DNA of 64,000 bases from Agrostemma githago (taxonomy: Eukaryota > Streptophyta > Magnoliopsida > Caryophyllales > Caryophyllaceae): NCBI GenBank assembly GCA_958450325.1, contig OY288242.1:24496474-24560473 (forward strand), given 5' to 3'. Below the pieces are notes generated by a model. It did not search any database. It saw nothing but the letters and a program-made list of their open reading frames with translations, and had not been told where the DNA came from. Below, in pieces: positions 9,471-21,633 of this stretch (position 1 is its first letter; every line of letters begins with the position of its first letter). Both the position numbers and the translations under genes were made by a program.

Positions 9471-10347
9471 CCCGTCAACCTTTGACACAAACAGAACTCT
9501 TGGAACACTTTTCACCCTTCAAAAATTCAGCCAACCTTGCACTCATCTTACACCCTACACTTTGCAACACCATTCTGGACATCACAATACACACGAAACC
9601 GAGCCATACATACACACCATCAAATCCTCCTACATATCTCGACGTTCCCGTGCCATTGCCGCCGTTTGACGAACCGTATCCCGAGAAGCAAGAACATGTA
9701 GGTTGAGGGTGTGACAATTCAACACCGACTTTTCCTTCTTCATCCTTTTTCTCGATCTTTTATGTATATTTATATTTATGCTTATAGTATTATATTTAGT
9801 CGATAGTAACGACATTACTAACATCTAACATTTATTTCTTGCATCTAACATCTAACGCTAACATTTTACTTATCGCATTTTATTTATCGTTATGTACATT
9901 CTATTATAATATTATGTACCGCATATGTATATATATATTTTTTTACGTAATAATTTCAAAACTCGGATCCGAACTCATTTGACTACGATGATTTTTTTTT
10001 AAGGTTCGTTTATTAACATGATCCCGATCATTCGTAGTTGAACGCGTATGAATCCATTTCAAAGATTAGTACGGAACCCGTTGACACGAAAATCGACATC
10101 ACCTAATCCGTAAGGATTAATATCGATGTCGTGACGTAGAGGGACGCAATTTCGTCACTAATCAAATTTCTAAAACTAACGACAACTCCTTTTACAAAAA
10201 TCCGATAACGGTATTATAATCATATAAGACATGATTATAATACCGGCAAACCGAACTAAATCTAAATTCGTCGATATTTTTATTTAATTCGGCCAACCCT
10301 CGATTTAAAACGCATAAAATCACACGAGTCATAACTCGTACAGGTGC

Positions 10348-10455
10348 CACTCGGCCGAGTACACCTGCTACTCGACCGAGTAGCACCCCAAATCGTGGGC
10401 AGAAACCTTTTTTAAGGACACACTCGACCGAGTCAGCACCGACTCGATCGAGTGG
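10348..10455 (+). repeat. Second palindrome cluster in the 3' LTR
   Basis: Four palindromes (CTCGGCCGAG, CTCGACCGAG twice, CTCGATCGAG) in about 110 bp, at the place matching 1540-1762 in the 5' LTR but half as many. Confidence 0.65.
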
Positions 10456-11682
10456 GTCCTGTAGCCCAGAAACCCGAGGGCTCTTTTTATAGCATTCGAG
10501 CCTCGTCTTTTTAAAAGCGACTTAGTCGGCACGTGTAAAGTCAATCACGTGATCTCCTTTTCAAAATACATGCATATCATCGCACATAAACAACTTTGAT
10601 CGACGGTCTCACTATTAATCTTGCGTTGACGACTCCGTAGTCGCATCCAACGCATAATTAATTTAGGCTCCAATTTACCGACATGATAAGTTGGGACAAG
10701 GCATCGGGATTTGGGATCGGGCTAGCACCACGCCTAGGTCCTATATCCCCGTCCTTCGATTAATACATAAAACAATACGTATTTAATTGAAGTTCGTCCA
10801 CCTACGCAAATTCACGGTCTAGTTTATACACGGGTCCGTTTCTAACTATTGCTTATCATTTTGGCTATATATATATTTCGATTATTCTACTTTTATTGCT
10901 CGTTGTATTGTGAATTCCGGGTTGTATTCCGCCCGTGTAATTTGTAATCGATTTATTGTTGCTTTGCTTTATTTATTTACGTTTTACCGTTTATAAATGA
11001 ACCCTCGCATGCTAAATCACTTCGACAATAAATTAGATGCATTAAAATGACGTAGCTCACATTTAATTCGCATGCTTAGCTAAAACGCTGTTTGCATATC
11101 ATTTCACCGAATCACTAACGTGCATATTAGAAAGTCAAACGATGTCTTAGTAGAGGCCGCTATGTGCGGGCGGGGTTGGGTGTCCTTAGTGGGCTTCCCA
11201 ACACGTACCCTCACCCCTTACTCAGAACCTCGGTTTCCGGATGCCCGAAACCGTTGGCGCACGAGAGTCATTCTTTACACGATTACCGGTATAGATGGTA
11301 TCGGTATCGCAATGCAAAGGGACGAGCCCAATAAACTCTAAAACCGAGATGGGCCATACTTTGTGTATGGTCCATAGCGATTTAGAGTGGGCTCGAACGG
11401 TTCTGAATAACCATAAAATTCGGTGGCGACTCCATTTCGACTTAAATTTCAATTCGATCCATTCTCATATGGAGGTGCATTCGCCTACCCAAAACCCGCG
11501 CGTGGCCGCGTCGGGGTGGACCTACGTCATGTCCACACTATGACTATTTTTGTAGTAGCGAATCCATCGCAAAGTCGAGGGTTTTACCCAACTCCATGTT
11601 CTCACGGATACCAACAACAAAAGAATCTCCCAATTACTTCTCACGAATCTCCCAGAAAAGAACTAGCTCAGCAACTAAGGCA

Positions 11683-12667
11683 TCAATTCCCCCCATCAGA
11701 ACCTTCGATAATCACATCAATTGTCATCTTTCCAAACTCTCGGACCAAATCTTCAGAAATGCCAGAACATGAAGTTAATTGGTGTAGGATCTTTTTCCTA
11801 AGAGCATCTGCAAGCACATTGACTTTACCCTCGCAGTACACCAAATCAAGGTCGTAATCATTCACCAACTCTACCCACCGTCTCTGTCTTGCTACGTAAA
11901 GAGATATCGTAGGCTTTTGTGGTCAGTCTGCACCTTTCACATTACTCCATAGAGATAATGTTATTGCTAGACCTTTAGATCATGAACCACGGCAGCTAAC
12001 TCCAGATGGTGGGTAGGGTAATTCACCTCATGAACTTTTGACTGTCTAGAGCCATAAGCGACTATCTTACCACCTTGCATGAGAACATAACTCAAACCAT
12101 GCTTAGAAGCGTCACAATAAACTTCAAAGTTAACGCCTTCCTCATGTAGGGTCAAAGAGCAGTAGTAAGCCGTCGCTTGAGCTCGGAGAAAGCATCTTCA
12201 CAGGCTTGACTCCATAGGAATTTATATAGACTCTTTCTTAAGCAACTGATTCAAAGGATGGGCCAACTTAGAGAAATCTTGAATGAATTTTCGATAATAT
12301 CCAGCAAGACATAGGAAACTTCGAATCTCGTCAACATCTTTAGGACTTGTCCATTTCTCGATAGCATAAATCTTAGTCGGGTCCACTTTAATACCGTCTT
12401 TAATGATGACATGACTCAGGAAAGTCACTTCGGAGAGCCAGAATTCACACTTAGAGAACTTAATTAGCATACCACTTTTGATCTCGTAGGATGCCAAGAA
12501 TGATCTTAAGATGTTCTGCGTGCTCAGCCTCGGACATGGAATAGATTTGTATGTCATCAATAAAGACAACAACACATTGGTCTAGATACTCTCGGAATGT
12601 TCGGTTCATCTGGTCCATGAAGACTGCGGAAGCATTGGTTAGTTCAAAAGGCATAACTTTGAACTCA
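11683..12667 (-). pseudogene. pol: Element C: RT palm/C-terminal part and RNase H
   Basis: From 12667 downwards the - strand continues the RT exactly where 19080 leaves off: KVMPFELTNASAVFMDQ, then the active site VVFIDDI near 12570 and the SKCEFW region. RNase H follows (YCDASKHGL at about 12130, then VNDYDLDLVYCEGKVNVLADAL at 11868-11790). Several frame changes break it into pieces of 60-120 codons. Confidence 0.85.
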
Positions 12668-13043
12668 TAGCACTACTACAAAATTAGTCATAGAGATGAC
12701 CTAATAGACATAGGTTAAAGAAAACTCACATCTATTTTTAATAGACATAGGTTATTAAAAAACTTATGTATATAAAAGAGAATATACATAGGTCAAAATT
12801 AAAATCCATGTCTATACATTTTAGACATAGGTCAAAGTAAAACCTATGTTTATAATATATGAATAGATGTGGGGTATATGAAAAATATAATTTAATCATC
12901 CAGATACCAATATCATGTACACATTTCACCCAAATACCCCTAACATGACGAAACCCTAAGACATACGGAGTACACCTTATTCAAAACCCAAAACGTAAAT
13001 ACCCACCCTCACCCAAAACGCAGCGGCGACCACTGATCTGCGA

Positions 13044-16000
13044 TGTAATCCCCTAGAAATTCTAACGCGATACAGTGGCGGAAACACTGCAGAGTCGGGA
13101 TTATAACACGCTGTAACTATGTTTTGATAAAAATTTAAATGGTAAAGTCAAACATTAGGCCCTAAATAAAATGGCCAAAATTAAATAAATCCACAAAGGG
13201 GTTTAACAATCCACAAAACAAAATTATTAAAATTAATCGAGCAAGGATCATGTCTGCCCGCTAGCCCACACCCGGAAACATGCATACCTGTCATATTAAA
13301 AACATAACAGCCACAATCAGTGAGGAGCAACGTCAACGTTCTCCCAGCCGTATAACAGGATTCTAAAACAGTAATTACTAATATAGAAAAATAGTAAAAA
13401 GGAAAAACAGTAAAACATCATATAAAAATAAGCTTTAGCGTAAAACAAATTAATCAAAAGGGTTTCCGAAGAAACATAAAAATATTTGCCAACCTGCAAA
13501 CCAATTTATATCGCTAATAAATAAAATAATCAAAATGGTGCTATGGATAGAATTAGTGTTGACGGCTAGACTTTCACTAGGAGAATACTAAAACTAGCTT
13601 CGAGAACTTAGTTCAAACAAATCAAACTTCGGTCTCTAACTAGGCTACTCAACCATAATAGGACGGCGACTTATAAATGCGTGGCCCTAGTTTAAGATGA
13701 TATGTACACCCCTCCCGAGCACCATAAATACTCAGTTCAACCCGATGGCGTCTTACACTGCGAGGCACGAGCTTAAGAAAATATACACACACTCCCGAAC
13801 ACCATATATGCTCGGTTCAACAACCAGTGTGCCCCATAAAGACACACCAGCCTTATAGTTGATGGCAAAAATGTAAACCCCAGATTATATTACTCTAACC
13901 TCACACTCGTCCTTATTCCATAACTCCAAAACAAAGCCATTATTACTGATATTCAAAAGATATAATCATTATAAATAATAAGAGAACAAAAAGTAAAGGA
14001 TCACTTTCCAAAAGAGGAAACTTTCTATTTTAGGAAACTTCTATTTTTAGAAACTCTACCAAAGATAGCATCATACCAAAATAGCAAAAATATTAGTTCA
14101 TACTAATAACACAATTTTAGTAAACGATGTAGATTTATAAAACTAGTACTTTCGGCCTTAACGATATTAATTCTTGAAACGAGAACATTTGAGTTGATGA
14201 AATTATTGAAACGTCATACAAGTGTTTATAAAATTATTTAGAAATGTTTTAAACATTTTAAATACTACTAATTAGGGTGTTTCCAAAATTTACAAAACTA
14301 AAATTCCCTCATTATTATTTGTTTCGACAATACGATTATAAATAGGATTTTACGGCAAATGTCAAATTAAATCTTTTAACGTCTTTTATTTAATTAAACC
14401 ATTTGATATATTCAGAATATGTTAAGAGATGATTTAATTCTTAAAGTTTCAGATTTAAATACTTTCAAAATTGCTGGGAAAAAATAATTCTTTTAGGTAA
14501 GACGAAGCATTTTAACGATAAATCACAATTTGTTCGAAAATCAATACTTATTTATTAAAGACTTTAATAAATAGTACAAAAATTACGTAAAATAGTTAAA
14601 ATATATTTATGGTCTGTCCAGAAAAGAAAATTTTCCAGAATCCTAAAACTCGGTTTTTAAAGCGTTTTCTCGTTAATCGTCCAATCTCGACAATAACGAT
14701 TAAAAAAAATAGTAATTGCAAAACGATTTAAGTATTAATATCCAAAAATTATTATTAAACCTAAAAATCATCATTTTCCAGAATATACTAATTTTCCAGA
14801 TTTTCCAAAGTTCCAGATTTACCAAATCCCGTCAAAACCGTCTTTAAAACCCGTTTTCACAATTAACGATTCCATTAATAAAACTTATCGTTCCTAACAT
14901 TTTATTAAGACACTAAAAATCATAAAATTAAATTTTAATATGAAATCATCAGAATCACATTTTTTCCAGATTTAATCATAGGACCAGAAATCGAGAATTT
15001 AAACGACAAACACGGTTTTAACGATAAAAGATGATTTAAAGTGATTAATTAATTCATCTACTTAAAAATTCCAAAAAATTATGAAAAAATTCAGAAACTT
15101 CTATTTCATAAGAAAGTTTCACCACGTCAAAAATCAGATTAAAATAAAATGTTTAGGTACTAGAACTAAAAATTGGGTTTTAATCGTTTTTGTCCGTAAA
15201 CGGTAATAATTCAATAATCGATAACTAAAATATCAGAAAAATACTAAATTATTAAAAATCATCATATACAACATTTTTCCAGAATATAAACATATATTAC
15301 ATGTTTAGGCCGAATATTATGATTTTACAAATTAATATGACGATTTAATCGTTAATCTCGTAAAAGCAATAAAAATATCGAAACATGCAAATTTTCAAAT
15401 TTAAAAAATTTTCCAGATTATATGACATACATATATTGTCAAAATAAAATTATAATTATATACATTCAATTACACAAATAAAATCATGCAATACCGAGTA
15501 ACATCGACGTTACCTTCAATCCAAATCCGAGTCTACAATACATTCGTCTTCTGCGGGACCGCTTCGGAACCTTAAAAAAACATGAATTTCATGGTATTAA
15601 AATACCATAAAATCGCTAAAAAAAATTAAGGTGACAACGATTGGAAATGAAGTCGATTAATACCTTAACGAAGGAGACGGAAAGAAGATCGATATAGCGA
15701 AAAATGGATACGGAAAATGGAGATGATGAACACGAAATTTCTGGGCAGAAATGATGCTGCTTTTTGGTCAGATTTCACAAGAAAAAAATAGGGAGAAAGA
15801 GAGTATTTGCTTGAATAAAATGGATGAATGAATTATGAGAAAAATGTGAAGAGGTATGGAGTGAATGATGACTTTAAAATTGATGAAAACTAGGTACATT
15901 CACCTCCAAAATTTCAGCCAAGAGTGAATGTGAGAGGAGTGTGAAGAGTTTGCATGAGTCAACAATATTAATTTGTGAGAAAGAAATATCTTATGCTTTA

Positions 16001-16481
16001 ATCATATTGTTTTTATAAAAATAAAATGTCACACAAAAAAAATGTGTAGTGGTTTTGTGACATGAGTGTCATGAAAAAAAATGGTTCAAGGTGGTCCCAA
16101 AATAGTTGTAAGTCGATAAAAATAAGGATCGTAAAATTTCAAAGCAATTTGAGTAAACCCCACGCGAGAAAATAAATAAATGAAAAACTTCGTAATAAAA
16201 TTATTAAAGGGTAAATTTTCATGAATAAAATTATTTCTTAGTTGGAAATATTATTTGAATGTGTTTACATTTTTAGGAAAAGAAATAACTTAAATTCGAG
16301 ATTAAAACGTTAATTCGTAGAGAAGTAGAATTCCTCGTGGAAAAATAATTAGTTTACGAAAAAAATCAAATAAATAGATTTAAAAGAATTAAAATCTTTA
16401 AAAATAAAAATAAATATCATTAGGCTCAAAAATGAAAATAAAGCTTGGAAAAATGATGAAACATACGGTCGAAATGTGACA
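13044..16481 (-). repeat. Solo LTR of the chromovirus type inside the CACTA
   Basis: Starts TGTAATCCCCTAGAAATTC, close to the LTR of element C at 21269, and appears to end ...GAAATGTGACA, so on the - strand it would begin TGTCACA. About 3.4 kb, AT-rich, no coding. No matching 5-bp target duplication was found at these exact ends (TGCGA left, GAGTT right), so the right end is tentative. Confidence 0.5.
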
Positions 16482-16499
16482 GAGTTATGACGAAGTCAT

Positions 16500-16884
16500 A
16501 ACGGAAAGGATAAAACGCTAGGAAACCCACGCTCATCGGCGACCCTCCCTCGCTTCCTTCTTCCCCGAACCTCTCCTTCCTTTTTCGCTCCACTTTCTTG
16601 TGATTTTCTATCGTAGCTCCGATCAACCTCAATTTTCATCCCTCATTTCTGGATTTCGCAAATTCATCGATCAATTCACTCAACTTTGATTCCTTGTAAA
16701 CTCATAATCATTCAAAATGGTGCGTTTTGTTATCCGACATTCTTAATTTCTATACCTTAGATCTGATTTCAGTTTCGTATTGTCTAATTATGCTTCGTGA
16801 TTTTCGTTGATTGCTTGAGATCTGATTTAATTTTTTTTGTGTTCGATTTCGGTTGTGGATCAGCCTCTCCGACTCGAAATGAAG
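16500..16884 (+). pseudogene. COPB2: Captured 5' end of a coatomer beta'-like gene
   Basis: A CT-rich leader is followed by ATG (16717-16719), a GT intron start, and an exon 16864-16884 bounded by CAG and GTAATT. Joined, they read MPLRLEMK, which matches the start of plant coatomer subunit beta' (MPLRLEIK...). Only eight residues support this. The intron is still present, so the copy was taken from DNA, not RNA. Nothing further of the gene follows. Confidence 0.45.
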
Positions 16885-17499
16885 GTAATTTCGTTTGGTT
16901 TGATTGATTGATTATTTGTTGCTTTGAGGTAGCGGTTCTTACGTTACTTTATTGTTGATTATTGCGGTTTTGCCGTCAGTTTCTTCCTGATATGTAGATG
17001 ATTCGATGTTCTTCAGGTGTTCTTCAGGTTTCAATTCTTTTATTGTTTGTTTTGTTATATGATAATGGTGTTCTGTCACTCCTCATTGTATGTGATGAAC
17101 GGATGAACTGATGTTTGTGCGTCTGTTGTGCTCAACTTCGTGTCTCGATTTTAATAGGTGCTCGTTGTTTTCGCTTTTTTTCGTTCATCTCTACTCAGTT
17201 TTGGTCATCGTGGTTTGTTGATGCTGTTGTGTGATATTGTTGCTGCCGTTTCCGCATTTTTTTCGTGTTTTGACCATGTCCGTGCCTATTCTAAGATGCA
17301 CTAGTTTAGGCGTTTGAGTTATGGGTCACCTGAGCTCAAACGTCTGAACTTCGCTTGTTTGACCTCATATTCATCCTCGTTCTATTTTCTTTTCAATCGA
17401 CTCTCTCTAGTCTTTATCATTTCACCCAAGGTACGATTGAATGTTGCAGAGTGTTGATGAGCTTGTTATAAGGAGCTTCAATTTCTGTATCGTTGACGA

Positions 17500-18200
17500 G
17501 GTTGATTCCATTCTTATTGACGAAGACCCTGAGATTAGGAAAGCAAATTTTGCCAGGAGCTTGTCTTAATATTTTGTTTTGGTACTTTCTTCATAAATTT
17601 TAAACTTAAATGGCAACCATGCGGTATCATTTTCTGGTGGGTCCATTTTGTCAATTATGAAAACCCTGAGATTAGGAAAGCAACTTTTGACAAGAGCTTT
17701 GATGAAGTATTTCACCAGGAAATCATCACTAGAGTATTTTCTTTAATGCCCAGCTTTTGGCTGTGTTTGAAGCGAAAGATGATGATATTACTGACGTTGG
17801 ATCAATTTTGTCTCAACTTATCTTTCAGTTACGAGACCATGTTGAATACATGGGTACTTCCACCCGCGTGCTTTTGGTGCCATCTATACGCGATGCCAAC
17901 CACGATTTTGTTTTCCCCAGGTAATCATTTTTATTGTTTGATATCTTCTCCAGCATATTTATTAATAAAATTCTCTGCCCTATTCTTTTTATTTCAATAA
18001 TTAAGCGAGGTTTCTTGCATCGCTTTTTCGCCTCCCTTTGACATATATCCACCTGAGCTTAACGATCAGGTAACTCCAGGTTTTAATTTTCTTTCTTATT
18101 TCAATTCAAGGTAATTTTTATGCAAAGCTATGACAACTGATATCCCTTGCTTTGGCAGATTATTACTCTCACCAATCTAGGAATATTTGAGGCTAATGAG
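17500..18200 (+). pseudogene. POLA2: Captured fragment of DNA polymerase alpha subunit B (POLA2)
   Basis: Four exon-like pieces in order: about 17636-17735 (VGPF..., ENPEIRKATFDKSFDEVF), 17829-17920 (EYMGTSTRVLLVPSIRDANH), 18031-18069 (PPFDIYPPELNDQ) and 18159-18200 (IITLTNLGIFEANE). These match the phosphoesterase-like domain of the primase-polymerase alpha B subunit. Introns remain, most with intact CAG and GT borders. A degenerate repeat of the first piece lies at about 17518-17565. Stops and frame changes make it non-functional. Confidence 0.75.
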
Positions 18201-18525
18201 GTATGTTTTTGCTCTACTTCTACATAGAGATAGAAAGAGCTGACCCAACCCGATAGATCTCGAAAACCAACCCGACCCGACCTAGGGCTGAAACGAAGAG
18301 GACCGAGATCTTCATCCATGCCGTACCCATAATGTTGTTGGTAATTCAATCTCCATTTTAATGCTACCATTTTGCTCTGATTCCCATTTCCTTTTGGATT
18401 TTGTTTTGATTTTTGATGTTTCGATTAATTTCGATTTGTTAACTTCAGCCTTGGAAACTCCTTAATGTTGTTAACACTTGTTTGATTGACATGAGATAAT
18501 TCGGAGAAAGGTTAAGAGGAACATC

Positions 18526-18654
18526 ATGAGTAGCGGTATCTTGATTCTAGTCGCTTTATTAGCATGTTTACTCGGTTTCTTGATCGGGTATCCAATTAGA
18601 TTTGTAGTTAAGTGTCTCAATAATATCTCAATAGTGTGGAAGGAAGAGAGATAA
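18526..18654 (+). CDS. Small ORF with one membrane helix, unknown gene fragment
   Basis: 42 codons. A hydrophobic stretch (ILILVALLACLLGFLIG) would form one membrane helix, followed by a short basic/polar tail ending KEER. The same frame is open 30 bases upstream (RRKVKRN), so it may be the last exon of a tail-anchored protein captured with the POLA2 piece. Not recognised. It could be chance. Confidence 0.3.
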   Translation: MSSGILILVALLACLLGFLIGYPIRFVVKCLNNISIVWKEER

Positions 18655-19079
18655 TGTCTTGTGGCTGTAATTAATTACTTTGTTATTAATAAAATTTATG
18701 TGAAAGTGGCCCGCCTGTTTTATAATTTTTTTTTGTAATTTAACGGTTCAATAGACATAGGGCGTACAAAATAACCAATGTCTATACTATGACAATAAAC
18801 ATATGGCAAATAAATAACCCATGTCTATATTTATAAATAGACATAGGGCGAACGAAAAATCCATGTCTATTACTTTTATAGACATGGGTTAATTCTGCCA
18901 ACCTATGTCTAGACATGGGTTATTAGAAAAACCTATGTCTATGGTTTAGATAGACATAGGTCGTACGACCTATGTCTAAGTATTTGATAATAGATGTCAC
19001 TCAACTTAACATGGGTCGCGAGACCCATGTCTATTAGTGAAAACGACCCATGTGTATTTGATGTTTTGTAGTAGTGTAG

Positions 19080-19330
19080 TGTCCGTACCTCGAGCTGAAA
19101 GCAGTCTTGGGAATATCTGATTCACGGATAGGGATATGATGATAAACCGATCTGAGATTGATCTTGGAAAATACAGAAGCACCCTTAAGTTGATCAAAGA
19201 GATCATCGATTCTGAGCAAGGGATATTTGTTCTTGATCATAACCTTGTTAAGATCACGATAGTCGATACATAGGCGCATGGTACCGTCTTTCTTCTTTAC
19301 AAATAGTACAGGTGTGCCCGAAGGGGATGA
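19080..19330 (-). pseudogene. pol: Element C: RT N-terminal part
   Basis: Reads VLFVKKKDGTMRLCIDYRDL, then IDDLFDQLKGASVFSKINL and ends SSRYGHY at the CACTA target site. It continues at 12667 across the insertion, which places the CACTA precisely within the RT. Confidence 0.85.
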
Positions 19331-19579
19331 ACTAGCTAGGACGGATGAAGTCCTTGATCATATCATCCAACTCAGCTGGAGCTATTCTATAAGGAGCCTT
19401 GGCAAAAGGGCCAGTACCTGGTACGAGCTCGATGGTGAATTCTAATTCTTGCTCAGGGGAATACCAGTTAATTCCTCGGAAACTACATTTACATATTCAC
19501 TGAATATGTGTACTTTCTCAAGTTTGGGTAATTCTGCGGTTACAGACACCGTACACAAAAATGCTTGGCAACCTTTTCT

Positions 19580-20150
19580 CTACAAACGGATAGCTTTCAT
19601 AGTAGAAATGATTTTGATACCTTTCTGACGTTGACCACAACGGTAAGTAATACGAGAACCACCAGGAGTCTTCAGAAAAATCTTCTGGTCTCGACACTGA
19701 AATCTTGCATCATAGAGGGATCGCCAATCCATGCCGAAAATAACATCGAACTCTGCCAGAGGAGACTCGAGAAGAGTCAAAGGAAGAATAATACCGACAA
19801 AACGAATATGAAAAACTTGATATGCTTTAGAACAAACAATGATTTCACCAAAAGGAAGAGTGATAGAAATAGGCTCAGCTTGGAAAGGTATAAGAGATAA
19901 TTTCGAAGCAAAGTTGGAAGAGATAGCGAATATGGAGGCCCTTGTATCGAATAATATAAAGGCATTAACACCAGAGATCGAAAACATACCCACAACTACG
20001 TCAGGGTTAGCCTCACCGTCGGCTCAGCTCATCATAAATATGTGCGCCTTTCGAGCAGGTGTGGTGACAACATCGGTGGTAGCAACCTTCTTCGTACATC
20101 TATTGGAAAAGTGTCCTGATTCCCTGCAGGTGAAACAGACAAGAGGAGAA
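19580..20150 (-). pseudogene. pro: Element C: zinc knuckle and aspartic protease
   Basis: A CX2CX4HX4C knuckle (CFTCRESGHFSNRC, about 20105-20150) precedes a retropepsin domain (about 19993-19580). The active-site motif reads DTRAS instead of DTGAS, so the catalytic Gly is Arg and the enzyme would be inactive. The later ILLPLTLLE and FDVIFGMDW motifs are typical of chromovirus protease. Confidence 0.75.
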
Positions 20151-20919
20151 CCGTCATAGTTCTTGCTAGGATGGAAAACCTTCTTGCATCTGAAGTAGGC
20201 AGTGCTCTTCTTGTTTTGAAAGTGGGAGGTAGAGTTGTTCCTTTAACCTGAAAACATATGATGTAATTTTGGTATTTAACAAAATAGGGAAGAAAGAAAT
20301 CAAAGAAATGTTTCAGATGTCTAGAAGAATGGAATTTCTTCAACGAAGAAGAGTTGTTGTAAGAATATTGGAATTGTCTATTATAGCCAACAGCAGGGGT
20401 CTCCAATTTCTGGACTTCCTTCAGTGAGGACTCGGTAAACAGCACAACATTGTAGATATCTTCTACGGTTTCCAAATCTCTGAGAATATGGTGAGAAATA
20501 TCTACTCTGAGCCCTTCTCTGTAATAATAAGCTCGGTTGTGCTCGGTGTGCAGCTTGTCTTCAGTATAATGCGCCAGGAAATGGAATTGTTTCAAGTACT
20601 CAGCCACGGTCATGTTGGTTCCTTGGGCGAGGTTGCTGAACTCCTTGATTCTTTGTTGCTTTAGCTCCTTAGGATAGTTCCAACGCTCTAACAGGGTCTT
20701 GAATTGAGCCCACCCGAAATCCAGAGTCTGCAAGGTAGCTGGGTCAACTAGGGTCCACCAGCGATCGACTTTATCAGATAAGTAAAGCACGACCAAGCCC
20801 ACCTTCTGGTTTTCGGGAGCAGAATAAATTCCAAATTGTCTCTTCATCTGTCGGAACCAACGGTTCATGACTTCAGGGTCTACAACGCCGTCGTAAAATT
20901 CTAACTTGCTCTTGGCCAT
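20150..20919 (-). pseudogene. gag: Element C: gag capsid
   Basis: Starts MAKSKLEFYDGVVDPEVMNRW and contains retrotransposon gag motifs (VDRWWTLV, FKTLLERWNYP, LAQGTNMTVAEYLKQF). The frame is lost at about 20300, and the zinc knuckle follows in another frame. The start codon is the first Met of the conserved region; upstream residues may be missing. Confidence 0.75.
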
Positions 20920-21250
20920 CCCTTCAGCTGCGTGCGAGAAGCTAAAGGGTCGCTGATTGTTTGCATTCCTGTGGATTAATTCTGGAGTATTTGCACCATC
21001 GCATCAGATTGTTGACAACCACATTATAGATGCTATTCTAGTTCGTTTGGCTGTTCATCTTCAACACAAAATAAAACACATAATAAATGATAAAACACAT
21101 AATCAATGCTAATCATTGAGTTCAGGAACATATAAACTTAACAGGTAAGCCCTTACTTTGGTTTCTACGCATCTCTCACCAATCTCTTATTTGTTATTTA
21201 AATCATTTACTGATATATTTCCTAAAATCATGTGTAAGGGTCGGGAGCAA

Positions 21251-21266
21251 CGATGCTCTGATATCA
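21251..21266 (-). other. Element C primer-binding site
   Basis: On the - strand TGATATCAGAGCATCG lies 2 bp after the LTR end. It shares TATCAGAGC with the initiator tRNA-Met PBS used by many chromoviruses but has diverged. Confidence 0.5.
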
Positions 21267-21268
21267 AC

Positions 21269-21633
21269 TGTAATCCCCTATAAATTCTAATGGAAACAGT
21301 GGCGGAATCATTGTCGAGTTGAGATTAATTATAGACGTGATCAAGTATTTTTATAAAATAAATGCGTAGCTCAGAACTCGTTTTTAAATCAATGTTCGTA
21401 GAAAAGTGATTCCTCGAGATAAATCAAAATCTTGCGAAGAAAGGAATTAAATGGGTTTTGGAAGGAAAATGAAATTATAAAAATCCTTTTAGAATGATCG
21501 GAATTAAGCTTGGTAAAAATAATGAGCCTCGAAAAAGGGAATACATGAATAAATAAAATAGGTGAGGAAATACAACTCGAGTTAGAATTTAATCGTCACA
21601 GATAGCTGAGCTAGAAAACTCGTGGGTGTTACA
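21269..21633 (-). repeat. 5' LTR of element C
   Basis: On the - strand it runs TGTAACACCC...GGGGATTACA, 365 bp. The related solo LTR at 13044 is far longer, so this copy is probably internally deleted. Confidence 0.65.

Larger units (their letters stand above)
1..11537 (+). mobile_element. Tat-lineage Ty3/gypsy retrotransposon (element A), 5' end cut by window
   Basis: Order seen: partial LTR, RT-RNase H-archaeal RNase H-integrase on the + strand, an antisense PMD gene, hairpins, a PPT and a second LTR. The second RNase H of the archaeal type and integrase without a chromodomain place it in the Tat group (established family knowledge). No gag or protease lies between the 5' LTR end at 2564 and the RT coding region, and no primer-binding site follows the LTR. 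The copy is therefore internally deleted and could move only with proteins supplied in trans. The two LTRs differ strongly in their middle parts. The target duplication cannot be checked because the left flank is outside the window. Confidence 0.88.
8961..11537 (+). repeat. 3' LTR of element A
   Basis: Runs from TGTAGACACC to TGTCCACA, 2577 bp. An inverted repeat TAGACACC/GGTGTCTA (8963-8970, 8987-8994) starts it. It carries palindromes and a TATA box (9406-9470), a second palindrome cluster (10348-10455), the conserved block (11147-11273) and a PBS-like GGTGGCGACTCCA (about 11423-11435). It resembles the LTR fragment at 49872 more closely than the 5' LTR in the first 300 bp. Confidence 0.85.
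12671..19076. mobile_element. CACTA (En/Spm) transposon inserted in element C's RT, non-autonomous
   Basis: Terminal inverted repeats CACTACTACAAAA (12671) and TTTTGTAGTAGTG (ending 19076) with 3-bp target duplication TAG (12668-12670, 19077-19079). Both ends hold many subterminal copies of ATAGACATAGGT in either orientation (12700-12860, 18750-19060). The RT coding resumes on the far side without loss. No TNP transposase is seen; inside are a solo LTR and captured host gene pieces. Confidence 0.92.
11538..21633 (-). mobile_element. Decayed chromovirus-like Ty3/gypsy element (element C), cut at its 3' side
   Basis: On the - strand, from high to low coordinates: LTR (21633-21269), a PBS resembling the initiator tRNA-Met type, gag, zinc knuckle, protease, RT, RNase H, then an abrupt end where element A's LTR begins. 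A CACTA transposon (12671-19076) splits the RT. The RT wording (DYRDLNKV, PFELTNA, FIDDI) is typical of chromoviruses such as Del/Tekay. Frameshifts, stops and a mutated protease show it is dead. Integrase and 3' LTR are missing. Confidence 0.8.
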
